Part shown: positions 18,624 to 25,971 of the stretch, one piece after another
Layout: each line of letters opens with the position of its first letter
Numbering within the stretch: the first letter of the stretch is position 1
From: an uncultured Clostridia bacterium
GTDB taxonomy: Bacteria; Bacillota; Clostridia; Christensenellales; Borkfalkiaceae
Length of the DNA: 64,000 nt
Direction: 5' to 3'
Assembly (NCBI GenBank): GCA_947624965.1
Contig: CANQMN010000004.1
Location: 62,001 to 126,000, forward strand
Translations under genes and position numbers: made by a program
The notes under the pieces: model-generated
What the model was told of the DNA's origin: nothing
What the model saw: the letters and a program-made list of their open reading frames with translations, nothing else
Databases searched by the model: none

Positions 18624-18649
18624 AAAAATCGGTCCTTCCGAAAGGACCG
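18624..18649 (-). terminator. Terminator after the small lipoprotein gene
   Basis: Stem CGGTCCTT/AAGGACCG (18630-18649) with T-rich tail on the minus strand (18629-18624), 19 bases past the stop codon. Confidence 0.8.
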
Positions 18650-18667
18650 CCCGCCGTTAAAACCCAT

Positions 18668-19135
18668 TTATGCCTTTATGAAATAATACGTCATCGTTGC
18701 GTCGGGCTGTACCTCCACGATGTGAAGTCCGTCCTCCGCTTCCTCGGCATACATGAAGAAATTGTCATCCCCGGGGAACTGTTGTTTGATCATCTCGAAA
18801 TATTCGCCCCCGATCATATACCTGTCCCCCTCCTTCGTGTAAGTCATCTTCTGCGTCGCATCTCTTATCGACCATACGATCTTGCCGTCGCCGAATTCGA
18901 TATAACTGTCCTTGTAGATGTTATTTACCACCCTCTCGGTCTCCGCCGCGCTCTCTTCCGAATGCTCCATAGACGGATCTGCCGGCTGCATCTTCGCCTC
19001 TTTGAACGTATATTTCACAACTGTGTTTTCCCCGTCCGTACCGTCGCCGTCCGCGTTTTCGCCGCACGCGACGAGCGCAAGGCAGAGGATCGCCGCCGCC
19101 AATACCGCGATGAAGTATTTAATTGCTTTTTTCAT
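18668..19135 (-). CDS. Small lipoprotein of unknown function
   Basis: 155 residues from an ATG at 19135 with AAGGAGAAAAATC upstream. MKKAIKYFIAVLAAAILCLA and a lipobox LVAC (Cys24) mark it as an exported lipoprotein, followed by an acidic linker (GENADGDGTDGEN). The mature part, about 120 residues, has alternating charged beta-strand-like stretches (KIVWSIRDATQKMTYTKEGD, YMIGGEYFEMIKQQFPG). I do not recognise a family. Monocistronic with its own promoter and terminator; the promoter spacer contains a run of eight G residues. Confidence 0.8.
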   Translation of the reverse strand: MKKAIKYFIAVLAAAILCLALVACGENADGDGTDGENTVVKYTFKEAKMQPADPSMEHSEESAAETERVVNNIYKDSYIEFGDGKIVWSIRDATQKMTYTKEGDRYMIGGEYFEMIKQQFPGDDNFFMYAEEAEDGLHIVEVQPDATMTYYFIKA

Positions 19136-19208
19136 GATTTTTCTCCTTATCCGATGTTTTCCCGCCTTGCGGCGACGAAACGGACGCAATCGGGCGGGTC
19201 CGCATTCC

Positions 19209-19235
19209 ATTATAGCGTCCCCCCCCGAATGTCAA
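19209..19235 (-). promoter_or_regulatory. Promoter with a G8 spacer tract
   Basis: On minus TTGACA (19235-19230) and TATAAT (19214-19209), both perfect consensus, are separated by only 15 bp, eight of which are a G run (C on plus, 19219-19226). A 15-bp spacer is suboptimal; tract slippage by two bases would restore 17. Confidence 0.65.
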
Positions 19236-19285
19236 GCGTTTTTCCACAGATGAGAAAAAATTTTCGGGGCGGACTTTTCACGACA

Positions 19286-19310
19286 CAAAAAAATCGCCCC
19301 CACGGGGCGA
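19286..19310 (-). terminator. Terminator after the MATE exporter gene
   Basis: Stem TCGCCCC/GGGGCGA (19294-19310, loop CAC) with an A tract on its left (19286-19293), giving a T run for minus-strand transcripts. A shorter A/T stretch on the right could serve plus transcripts. Confidence 0.75.
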
Positions 19311-19370
19311 AAAATCATGCGCTATCGGAACCCTTCCCCGAATGCGGGCAGGAGAGAAAAAATTCCCGCG

Positions 19371-20798
19371 TTAAGCCGCGCGGGAGACGGCGGGTTCGCC
19401 GCCCTGCTTTTTCCGCGTGTTGCGGGGCTTTCCGTCCGAACGCTTCTTCCTGCGGTGCGCGACGAAGAAGTACGTCGCCAAAAGAAAGATGTCCGCAAAC
19501 AGCCATGCGACCGCATTGGAGAAGCAAAATCCCGTAAATCCCCAGATGCGCACGAGCACGAACGCGGTGAGCGCGCGTCCCGCGAGCTCCGTAACGCCCG
19601 CGAACATCGCCACCCCGCTCTTGCCCATGCCTTGCAGGGCGTTGCGGAACACATAGATGACCCCGAGCAGGAGATAACAACCGCTTTGGACGAGGAGAAA
19701 CTCCCGCCCGTAGCCGAAAATTTCGTTATAATAGAGCTGCAACGTCTCGCTCGTCTCCGTCTTCAAAAAGAGCCGCATGAGGGGATAACACAGCCCGTAG
19801 CAGAACGCAAATCCGATCGCCGCGGAGAGGGCGGCGTAGACCATGCCCGCCACGATCCCGCGCTTCACCCGCGCGAAATCGCCCGCGCCCGTATTCTGCC
19901 CCACATAGGTCGCCATCGCCGCGCCGATTGCGACGAAAGTCTGCGTCGCAAAGGAGTCTATCTTGCTCGACGCAACATACGCCGTAACGGCGCCCGGGTA
20001 GACGCTGTTCAGCCCGTTGAGCGCCGTCTGCTGGAAGATGGAGCCGATCGCCGTGATGGAAAATTGGAGCGCCATGGGGAGCCCCACCGCGAGGAGCCCC
20101 CACGCAAGGCGGAGATCCCACCGGAAGGAAGCGCGCGAAATGCGCAATTCGCGGTAGCGTTTGAACATATAGACGAAGCACGCGACGCCCGAGAGCAGTT
20201 GGCTCACGACGGTCGCGAGCGCCGCGCCGTGATAGTGCAGTTTACAGCCGAGGATGAAGGCAAAGTCCAGCCCGACGTTGAGGCAGGCGGCGGCGACGAG
20301 GAAGAAGAGCGGCGTCTTGCTGTCCCCCACGGCGCGCAGAATGTTCGCCCCGAGGTTGTAGAGCATGGACGAAGCGATGCCCGAAAAGATGACGAGAAGG
20401 TAGCTTTCCGCATAGGGGAAGTACTGTTCGGGCGTCTCCATGAGGCGGAGCAATGGCCCCGTGCAGGGGACGGCGACCGCGGTAAGCACGACGGTGAGCG
20501 CGCCGCCGAGCAGAAGCGAGAGCCCGATGGCGTGGCGCATTCCCTCGTAGTCCCCCGCGCCGTAGCGTTGGGCGATCTTCACGCCGAAGCCCGTCGTTAT
20601 ACCGTTGACGAAGCCGAGCACGAGGAAGGTGATGGCGCCCGTGGAGCCGACGCCCGTGAGCGCGTCCGCCCCCACGGTATGACCGACGATGAACGTGTCC
20701 GTCATGTTGTAGAGTTGCTGGAAGACGCAGCCCGCGAACACAGGCAGCGCAAAGAGCAGGATAAGTTTGAAGGGATTCCCTTTCGTAAGATCTTTCAT
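19371..20798 (-). CDS. MATE family efflux transporter
   Basis: 475 residues from the ATG at 20798 (a GTG four codons earlier is possible). The N-terminus KGNPFKLILLFALPVFAGC, then QQLYNMTDTFIVGHTVGADA, and FVNGITTGFGVKIAQRYGAG are standard for the DinF/NorM-like MATE group; about twelve hydrophobic segments run through the protein, in two homologous halves. It is a cytoplasmic-membrane cation-coupled exporter of small organic molecules or drugs. The C-terminus (after about 450) is a basic tail. Monocistronic: own promoter and terminator. Substrate cannot be told. Confidence 0.93.
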   Translation of the reverse strand: MKDLTKGNPFKLILLFALPVFAGCVFQQLYNMTDTFIVGHTVGADALTGVGSTGAITFLVLGFVNGITTGFGVKIAQRYGAGDYEGMRHAIGLSLLLGGALTVVLTAVAVPCTGPLLRLMETPEQYFPYAESYLLVIFSGIASSMLYNLGANILRAVGDSKTPLFFLVAAACLNVGLDFAFILGCKLHYHGAALATVVSQLLSGVACFVYMFKRYRELRISRASFRWDLRLAWGLLAVGLPMALQFSITAIGSIFQQTALNGLNSVYPGAVTAYVASSKIDSFATQTFVAIGAAMATYVGQNTGAGDFARVKRGIVAGMVYAALSAAIGFAFCYGLCYPLMRLFLKTETSETLQLYYNEIFGYGREFLLVQSGCYLLLGVIYVFRNALQGMGKSGVAMFAGVTELAGRALTAFVLVRIWGFTGFCFSNAVAWLFADIFLLATYFFVAHRRKKRSDGKPRNTRKKQGGEPAVSRAA

Positions 20799-20827
20799 GA
20801 TCGTCCGCACGTATCCGCGCGTGGTAT

Positions 20828-20856
20828 ATTATAAGTTCTCATTCTGAAAAAAGCAA
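20828..20856 (-). promoter_or_regulatory. Promoter of the MATE gene
   Basis: TTGCTT (20856-20851), 17-bp spacer, TATAAT (20833-20828) on the minus strand. Confidence 0.7.
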
Positions 20857-20918
20857 CTTTTTTCGCGGAAAAAATTGCGCGCCGCGCCGATTTTCCCAAT
20901 ATTTTCACGGGTCTGCGT

Positions 20919-20947
20919 TTGACATTTTTTTTCTGCCGTGTTACAAT
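20919..20947 (+). promoter_or_regulatory. Consensus promoter of the SecB-like gene
   Basis: TTGACA (20919-20924), 17-bp spacer that begins with eight T residues, TACAAT (20942-20947). Confidence 0.85.
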
Positions 20948-20976
20948 GTTACAAAAGAACAAAAAGAGGTAATTTT

Positions 20977-21426
20977 ATGATAAGGTACACGATGCGCGCC
21001 ATCACGGCGGACGAGCTCTCCTTTAAGGTGAATCCCATCAAAGCGGCGCCCGATACGAAGTTCGAGATCAAGCCCCTCTTCTCCCGCGAAATAAGGCGGG
21101 CGAACGAAAATCCCAAGATCAACATCATCGTCTTGACCTGCAAGATCGAGGGCACGGAGACGGAGCCCAAGCCGTTCAACCTCCTCGCCCGCTTCGTGGG
21201 CGTGTTCGAGGTGGAGGATATGAACACGGACGAGGACAGGCGCATCTTCGCCGTCAATGCGACGGAGACGATGTTCCCCTATCTGCGCGCCTCGGTCGCC
21301 AACCTCACGGCGGACGCGCTCATCAGTCCCCTGCACCTGCCCGTCGTCTCGGGCGCGACGCTCTTCCCGGAGGACAGACCCGCCAACCAGTACACGTTCA
21401 ACGTGGACCCCAAGGCGCTCAACTGA
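20977..21426 (+). CDS. SecB-like protein-export chaperone
   Basis: 149 residues; ATG at 20977 chosen for the AGAGGT site 7-12 bases upstream and its distance to a consensus promoter. The sequence has the shape of SecB-type proteins: N-terminal beta-strands (DELSFKVNP, FEIKPLFSREIRR), then LLARFVGVFEVED, and the characteristic FPYLRASVANLTADALISPL followed by HLPV, which resembles the LFPYAR...LT...PPLxLPP signature of SecB. SecB keeps preproteins unfolded for SecA; in Bacillota such homologues are scattered and sometimes linked to toxin-antitoxin systems, but no toxin gene adjoins it here. Single gene with strong promoter and terminator. Family assignment is from motif recognition. Confidence 0.7.
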   Translation: MIRYTMRAITADELSFKVNPIKAAPDTKFEIKPLFSREIRRANENPKINIIVLTCKIEGTETEPKPFNLLARFVGVFEVEDMNTDEDRRIFAVNATETMFPYLRASVANLTADALISPLHLPVVSGATLFPEDRPANQYTFNVDPKALN

Positions 21427-21578
21427 CAGTTGAATATAGGTGTAGCCGTCGATAAGGTAATCGCTATTTGAAGATTTCGCACCCAATAGCCTTCTTACTG
21501 ATCGGCGGCTGCTTTTTTATTTGTCATCGAGCGCGAACGCTCGATATGCGGCATAAAAATTCCCCGTCGTTTTCTTGA

Positions 21579-21617
21579 AGGCCCGCCCGCGCGATCTTGC
21601 GCGGGCGGGCCTCTTTT
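21579..21617 (+). terminator. Terminator downstream of the SecB-like gene
   Basis: Perfect 14-bp GC-rich stem (21579-21592 with 21599-21612), loop GATCTT, followed by CTTTTTG. The intervening 21427-21578 has a small CGAGCG/CGCTCG hairpin near 21528 but no gene. Confidence 0.8.
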
Positions 21618-21631
21618 TGCGATACGACGCC

Positions 21632-21666
21632 AAAAAGCGCGCCGCCGCCCATTCGGGCGGCGGCGC
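21632..21666 (-). terminator. Terminator after the alpha/beta hydrolase gene
   Basis: 12-bp stem GCGCCGCCGCCC/GGGCGGCGGCGC (21639-21650 with 21655-21666), followed on minus by a GCTTTTTGG tail; immediately after the stop codon at 21673. Confidence 0.8.
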
Positions 21667-21672
21667 GGAGGC

Positions 21673-22554
21673 TTACGAATTTTCCTCGAAGAAGCGGAGC
21701 ACGGCGTTCCATTTCTCTTCCCTGCCGTCCCTCTCGTTGAGGAACTCGTGGCGGGAATTTTCAAAGAGGACGAGCTTTACGTTCTGCATGCCCGCCTTCT
21801 CGGTATAGAAGCGGTAGAGCCGCTTTACGCCCTTCCCCTTTTCGCCGACGGGGTCCTCCGCGCCCGAGACGAGGAAAAGCGGCATGTCCTTTTTGAGCCC
21901 CGCAATGTATTTTTTCGTGTACAGCGATTTGAGCCCCTTGAAAAAGTCGCGGTAAAAGCGGTTGGAGCAGGTGAACCCGCACAGCGGATCGGCGGCGTAA
22001 ACCTCGTTGTTCGCGGCGTCGGCGGAGAGCCACTGCCCGTCCTCGAACTGCTTGGAATACGCCCCGAACGAGAGCTTTTCGATGAGCTTCGCGGGCTTCT
22101 TCTCCCCCTTCAACCGGGACACGACGGAGCCGAGGTACACCTCGAAATCCTTTTTGTGGTTGCTCCCGCCGATGACCGCGGCGTCCGCGAGGTCGGCATG
22201 CTTCGAGATGAAACTCTGCGTGAGGAAGGAACCGTACGAAAACCCGAAGATGAAATATTTGCTCGCGGGAAATTTGGCGCGGTAGTATTTTGCGATCTCC
22301 GCCTCGTCGCGCACGGTGTCCGCGAACATGTTCCCCGCAGAATAGCCGAGCGTGTCCCCGTCCGTCTTGCCGTGCCCGCGGTGATCGTCCGCGACGACAA
22401 CGTACCCGTGCCCGTTGAGAAAGCGCGCGAACGCTTCGTATCTGCCCGCGTGCTCCGTCATGCCGTGCACGATCTGCACGACGCCCTTGGGGCTCTCCGC
22501 TTCCAACCATTCGTGAACGAAAATCTTCTTTTTGTCGAAACTCTCGAAAATCAT
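21673..22554 (-). CDS. Alpha/beta hydrolase (monoacylglycerol lipase / lysophospholipase type)
   Basis: 293 residues from the ATG at 22554 (AAGGAGGAAGCT upstream). Serine hydrolase of the Hydrolase_4 group: oxyanion-region VQIVHGMTEHAGRYE (27-40), ADDHRGHGKTDG, nucleophile elbow GFSYGSF with Ser106, acidic residue in SGAEDPVGEKG, and catalytic His in NSRHEFLNE near the C-terminus. This pattern matches bacterial monoacylglycerol lipases and lysophospholipase L2-like enzymes that act on membrane or dietary lipids. No signal peptide. Transcribed alone, divergently from the NlpC/P60 gene. Confidence 0.92.
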   Translation of the reverse strand: MIFESFDKKKIFVHEWLEAESPKGVVQIVHGMTEHAGRYEAFARFLNGHGYVVVADDHRGHGKTDGDTLGYSAGNMFADTVRDEAEIAKYYRAKFPASKYFIFGFSYGSFLTQSFISKHADLADAAVIGGSNHKKDFEVYLGSVVSRLKGEKKPAKLIEKLSFGAYSKQFEDGQWLSADAANNEVYAADPLCGFTCSNRFYRDFFKGLKSLYTKKYIAGLKKDMPLFLVSGAEDPVGEKGKGVKRLYRFYTEKAGMQNVKLVLFENSRHEFLNERDGREEKWNAVLRFFEENS

Positions 22555-22572
22555 AGCTTCCTCCTTCCCCCT

Positions 22573-22600
22573 ATTATACACGATTTTCGCAAGTTCGCAA
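22573..22600 (-). promoter_or_regulatory. Promoter of the alpha/beta hydrolase gene
   Basis: TTGCGA (22600-22595), 16-bp spacer, TATAAT (22578-22573) on minus, 12 bases upstream of the AAGGAGG site's gene start region. Confidence 0.6.
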
Positions 22601-22655
22601 TCGGGCAAGCGGAAAAAAGCGGGGATTTTTCCAAAAACCCACCGTCATAAAACCC

Positions 22656-22684
22656 TTGATTTCCGCTTTTGCGTGTGTTATACT
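22656..22684 (+). promoter_or_regulatory. Promoter of the NlpC/P60 lipoprotein gene
   Basis: TTGATT (22656-22661), 17-bp spacer, TATACT (22679-22684) on plus; start codon 31 bases further on with AAGGAGG between. Confidence 0.75.
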
Positions 22685-22714
22685 CGTCTATCCGCGAAAA
22701 GGAGGAAACGACAC

Positions 22715-23533
22715 ATGAAAAAATTTGCCTTGCTCGGGGTCGCCGCCCTGCTCTTTGCCCTTCCGCTCGCCGCGTGCGGCGGGGAGGGAAGCGCGCTTCT
22801 TCGCGACGCGGCGGACGGCGGGCGCGCGGCAGAGGAACTGTTCCCCGCGGTCTCGCAGCTCCCCGCGCCTTCGGAGCCCGAAACGTCCGCGCCGACCCGC
22901 GCGGAATATATTCTCACCGAGACGGACGGCTTGAACGTCCGTGCGGGCGCGGGCGTATCCTGCGCCGTGCTGGGCGCCGTGCAAAAGGGCGTTCTTCTGC
23001 ACTTGGACGGCAGGGAGGGAAACTGGTACAGGACATGCTACCGCGGCGAAACGGCGTATGTGAGCGCAAACGAAAAGTACGCCTCGGTCGCCGCGCTGGA
23101 TGCGGGCGACGAGCGGACGGAGCGCGTCGTGCGCGAGGGGCTGCGCTTACTCGGCGTCCCCTACGTCTATGGCGCGACCCGCCTGCACGACGGGACGGGC
23201 ACGCTTTTGCGCGGCTTTTCGGCGGAGCGGTTCGACTGTTCTTCCCTCATGCAATACATCTTTTACCGCGGCGCGGGCGTTCTTCTGGACGTTACGACGC
23301 GCACCCAGATCAAACAGGGCGAACACGTGGAGTGGTCCGACCTGCGGCGCGGAGATCTCCTGTTCTTCACGAACGCCGCGCGGCAAAATAAAACGGGTTT
23401 GGAGCGCGTGGGACACGTTGCGCTGTACCTCGGCGAAAACTATATCCTGCACACCGCTTCCGACTATGCGAAGGCGGAACAGATCTCCGCAACGCGCCGC
23501 GGATACTTTCTCGAAGCCCGCCGCGTATTGTGA
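22715..23533 (+). CDS. SH3b-NlpC/P60 peptidoglycan endopeptidase lipoprotein
   Basis: 272 residues from the ATG at 22715 (AAGGAGGAAACGACAC upstream). MKKFALLGVAALLFALPLAACGG is a lipoprotein signal with Cys at 21. Residues about 65-120 form a bacterial SH3 domain (TETDGLNVRAGAGVSCAVLG, GNWYRTCYRGETAYVS) for wall binding. Residues 135-272 are an NlpC/P60 cysteine peptidase: nucleophile Cys175 in RFDCSSLMQYIF, catalytic His234 in RVGHVALYLGE. Such enzymes cut gamma-D-Glu-diamino-acid bonds in peptidoglycan. Lipid anchoring places it at the outer face of the membrane, for wall turnover. Confidence 0.93.
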   Translation: MKKFALLGVAALLFALPLAACGGEGSALLRDAADGGRAAEELFPAVSQLPAPSEPETSAPTRAEYILTETDGLNVRAGAGVSCAVLGAVQKGVLLHLDGREGNWYRTCYRGETAYVSANEKYASVAALDAGDERTERVVREGLRLLGVPYVYGATRLHDGTGTLLRGFSAERFDCSSLMQYIFYRGAGVLLDVTTRTQIKQGEHVEWSDLRRGDLLFFTNAARQNKTGLERVGHVALYLGENYILHTASDYAKAEQISATRRGYFLEARRVL

Positions 23534-23588
23534 ACGGTTCCGCGCCCGTGCGGGAAGCGGCGGGCGGACATCTGTCGCCTTCAAACGC

Positions 23589-23617
23589 TTGCAGTCCCGC
23601 GGCGGGCGTGCTATAAT
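23589..23617 (+). promoter_or_regulatory. Promoter directly abutting the PHP phosphatase start codon
   Basis: TTGCAG (23589-23594), 17-bp spacer, TATAAT (23612-23617). Only six bases separate the -10 box from the ATG at 23624, so transcription would start at or next to the ATG. Confidence 0.75.
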
Positions 23618-23623
23618 GGCGGC

Positions 23624-24436
23624 ATGACGGATCTGCATGTACACACGACGTTTTCCTCCGACGGAAGGTCGACGCTCGAAGAGATGGTCTCCGCCGCCCG
23701 CGCGCGGGGCATGCGCTATCTCGGCATCACCGAGCATTTCGACCGCGAATACCTCGTCCAGCCCGTAATGATCGACGGGAAAGCCATCGTCCAAACGACG
23801 GACGGGGAGGCGTACTTCCCCGCCGCCCGCCGCATGCAGGCGGAATATCCCGCCCTGCTCGTCGGCGCGGAGCTCGGCTATTTCCCGCACGAAGCCGTGT
23901 TCGACGCGCACGGGGAGACGATCGCGCGCTATTCGCCCGACTTCACGATCAACAGCGTCCACACCGTGGGCGACTGCGACTGCTGGGCGCACGAATATTT
24001 TGCGGGAAAGGACAAAAAACGCGCCTATGGGGACTATCTCCGCCGCGTGCGGCTCTCCCTCGAAGCGCCCTATCCCTACGATATCGTGGGACACCTCGGC
24101 TATTGCTGCCGCAACGCGCCCTATGAGGACAGAAAAATGCGCGCCGAAGAGTTCCCCGAGCTCGAAGATATCCTCCGCACGATCGTCGCGAAAGACAAGA
24201 TCCTCGAAGTCAACACGGCGCGCGGCGGCGCGGGGGAAGGATTTTTGCCCGACGAGGAAATTCTCTCCCTCTACTACGCGTTGGGCGGGCGGCTCGTCTC
24301 CTTCGCTTCCGACGCGCACCACGTCTCGCGGCTGTGCGAAGGGCGGGAGAAAGTGGTCTCCGCGCTCAAAAGAATAGGATTTTCCGCGATCGCCGTCCCG
24401 CGCCGCGGAGAACGCATCTTCGTTCCCCTCGCATAA
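23624..24436 (+). CDS. PHP-domain phosphatase, histidinol-phosphatase (HisJ/HisK) type
   Basis: 270 residues. PHP metal-binding motifs are intact: MTDLHVHTTFSSDGRSTLEE (HxH at the start), GITEHFDRE, VGAELGYF, INSVHTVGDCD, a later VGHLGYCCR (23-band His), and SFASDAHHVSRL (Asp-x-His). The pattern is that of HisJ-like histidinol phosphatase (last step but one of histidine synthesis) or a related trinuclear-metal phosphoesterase; no other his gene is in the window, so substrate is uncertain. No Shine-Dalgarno site is visible before the ATG, in keeping with a leaderless transcript. Ends before a shared terminator. Confidence 0.85.
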   Translation: MTDLHVHTTFSSDGRSTLEEMVSAARARGMRYLGITEHFDREYLVQPVMIDGKAIVQTTDGEAYFPAARRMQAEYPALLVGAELGYFPHEAVFDAHGETIARYSPDFTINSVHTVGDCDCWAHEYFAGKDKKRAYGDYLRRVRLSLEAPYPYDIVGHLGYCCRNAPYEDRKMRAEEFPELEDILRTIVAKDKILEVNTARGGAGEGFLPDEEILSLYYALGGRLVSFASDAHHVSRLCEGREKVVSALKRIGFSAIAVPRRGERIFVPLA

Positions 24437-24437
24437 A

Positions 24438-24470
24438 TGAAAGCTCCCTTGTGCGAAGGGAGCTTTTTTA
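24438..24470. terminator. Bidirectional terminator between PHP phosphatase and rsmA
   Basis: 10-bp stem AAGCTCCCTT/AAGGGAGCTT (24441-24450 with 24456-24465), loop GTGCG, T run to the right (24464-24470) and A-rich left flank; serves the convergent genes on both sides. Confidence 0.88.
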
Positions 24471-25280
24471 TTTGAGGATGCGCTGGGATACGAGAACGTC
24501 CGAGAGCGTTCCCAGCTGCTTTGGAGAAAGCGTCTCTCCGCGGACGCCCTCGGGGACGCCCGCCGCCGAGAGCGCCTCGCGCGCCTGCGTCCGCGAAAGG
24601 CGGAAGGTCTGCATCAAGTTGTTTTCGAGCGTCTTTCGCCGCGAGGCGAACGCCGCGCGCACCGTCTCGCGGTACGCCTGCACGCTCGCCACGGGGAACT
24701 GCTCCCCGAAGTCGGCGCGCACGACGGCGGAATCGACGTTGGGGCGGGGGGTGAACATCGTGCGGGGGACCTTTCTCACCATCCTGCACGTCCCCCTGCG
24801 CGCGATCGCCGCAGAGACCGCGCCGTACGCGGGCGACCCCGCCTGCGCGCAGAAGCGTTCGGCGACCTCCTCCTGCACCATCACACAAAATCCGAGACAG
24901 CTTTCCGCCTCCTCGACGAACTTCATGAGAAGGGGCGTCGTGATGTAGTAGGGAAGATTGGCGACAACGCGGTATTGCCCGAGCTCCCCTTCGAGCCTCG
25001 GCAGGTCCTCGCGCATGAAATCGCGGAACACGACCTCGACGTTCTCCGAGCCCGACAGCGTTTGCGCCAAAACGGGCTTCAAATCGGGGTCTATTTCGTA
25101 CGCGACGACCCGTTTTGCGGTCTTCGCGAGCGCGCGCGTGAGCGCGCCCGCGCCCGCGCCGATTTCAAGTACGGTGGTATCGGGCTCCACGCCCGCGTCG
25201 CGGACGATGGCGTCCAAGAGGTTGGCGTCCGTGAGAAAGTTCTGCCCGAACTTCTTTTTGAAACGGAATGCGTTTTCCAT
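24468..25280 (-). CDS. rsmA: 16S rRNA (adenine1518-N6/adenine1519-N6)-dimethyltransferase
   Basis: 270 residues from the ATG at 25280 (GAGGAAATTG upstream), giving MENAFRFKKKFGQNFLTDAN, the classic KsgA/RsmA start; a longer frame is unsupported. SAM-binding motif I is VLEIGAGAGALTRAL, the catalytic motif IV is NLPYYITTPLLMKF, and the C-terminal helical domain (about 190-270) contains FRLSRTQAREALSAAGVPEG. The enzyme dimethylates two adjacent adenines in the loop of 16S helix 45, a late step of small-subunit assembly; loss gives kasugamycin resistance. It is the last gene of the metG-tatD-radical SAM run, separated by a probable terminator that may act only partly. Confidence 0.97.
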   Translation of the reverse strand: MENAFRFKKKFGQNFLTDANLLDAIVRDAGVEPDTTVLEIGAGAGALTRALAKTAKRVVAYEIDPDLKPVLAQTLSGSENVEVVFRDFMREDLPRLEGELGQYRVVANLPYYITTPLLMKFVEEAESCLGFCVMVQEEVAERFCAQAGSPAYGAVSAAIARRGTCRMVRKVPRTMFTPRPNVDSAVVRADFGEQFPVASVQAYRETVRAAFASRRKTLENNLMQTFRLSRTQAREALSAAGVPEGVRGETLSPKQLGTLSDVLVSQRILK

Positions 25281-25320
25281 CAATTTCCTCGCAAAGCGGC
25301 GCGGCGCGCCGTCCATACTG

Positions 25321-25383
25321 CTTCGGAGGGGACAGCCCTCCCTACCGAAGAAAAGAAAAGCCGAAGCCCCGCTTCGGCTTTTA
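25321..25383 (-). terminator. Terminator between the radical SAM gene and rsmA
   Basis: 12-bp stem AAAAGCCGAAGC/GCTTCGGCTTTT (25356-25367 with 25371-25382) that includes the radical SAM stop codon, with TTTTCTTTTC after it on minus. A second hairpin with CTTCGG/CCGAAG ends follows at 25321-25350. No promoter is evident before rsmA, so read-through is likely needed. Confidence 0.65.
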
Positions 25384-25971
25384 ATCGATCATCGGGCGGA
25401 CGCGGAGCGGAATGCCCGTCTGCTGTGCGATCTTCCTGCACTTTTCCACCTCTTCCCGCCCGATGCAATCCACGACGGAAAACCACGCGTTCAGCCCCGC
25501 CCGCTTGCAGGCGCGCGCGAAGGAGAGCGTCTCCTCATAGGCATTGGGGATGCGCGGGCGGCACAGCGCGCCGTAATTTTGGGCGGAGGCGGCGTTGAGC
25601 GAGACGTTCACGCCGTCCACGAGCCCGCACAGCGCGGGCGCGATGTCCCTGCCGTTGATCGCCGAACCGTGCCCGTTGGTGTTGAGCCGCGTCTTCCCGC
25701 CCTGCGCATGGACGAAGCGGCAGATATCCAGCATCGTTTCGAGGCGGCACGTCGGCTCCCCGTAGCCGCAAAAGACGACCTCGCGGAAGCGCGCGGCGTC
25801 GCCGATCTGCTCCTTCACCTGCTCCGAAGAAGGCTCGCCGCCTTTCAGCCAAAGGGAGTAGCCCTCGTAGGTCTCCTTCTCCCGCACGCAGAACGTGCAA
25901 CGGTTGGTGCAACGGTTGGTGAGATTGATATAGAGATTGTCCCCGATCTGATAAGTATACGTATCTTTCAT
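25381..25971 (-). CDS. TatD-associated radical SAM protein
   Basis: 196 residues from the ATG at 25971, which overlaps the tatD stop as ATGA. The radical SAM cluster motif is Cys21-x3-Cys25-x2-Cys28 (NRCTNRCTFC), followed by VVFCGYGEPTCR (GE motif region) and RLNTNGHG, NVSLNA. It matches the small radical SAM family that is encoded next to TatD in many Clostridia (tatD_link). Reaction unknown; it resembles activase-sized enzymes and probably performs a SAM-dependent modification linked to TatD, or a 7-carboxy-deazaguanine-synthase-like reaction. Cytoplasmic. Confidence 0.92.
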   Translation of the reverse strand: MKDTYTYQIGDNLYINLTNRCTNRCTFCVREKETYEGYSLWLKGGEPSSEQVKEQIGDAARFREVVFCGYGEPTCRLETMLDICRFVHAQGGKTRLNTNGHGSAINGRDIAPALCGLVDGVNVSLNAASAQNYGALCRPRIPNAYEETLSFARACKRAGLNAWFSVVDCIGREEVEKCRKIAQQTGIPLRVRPMID

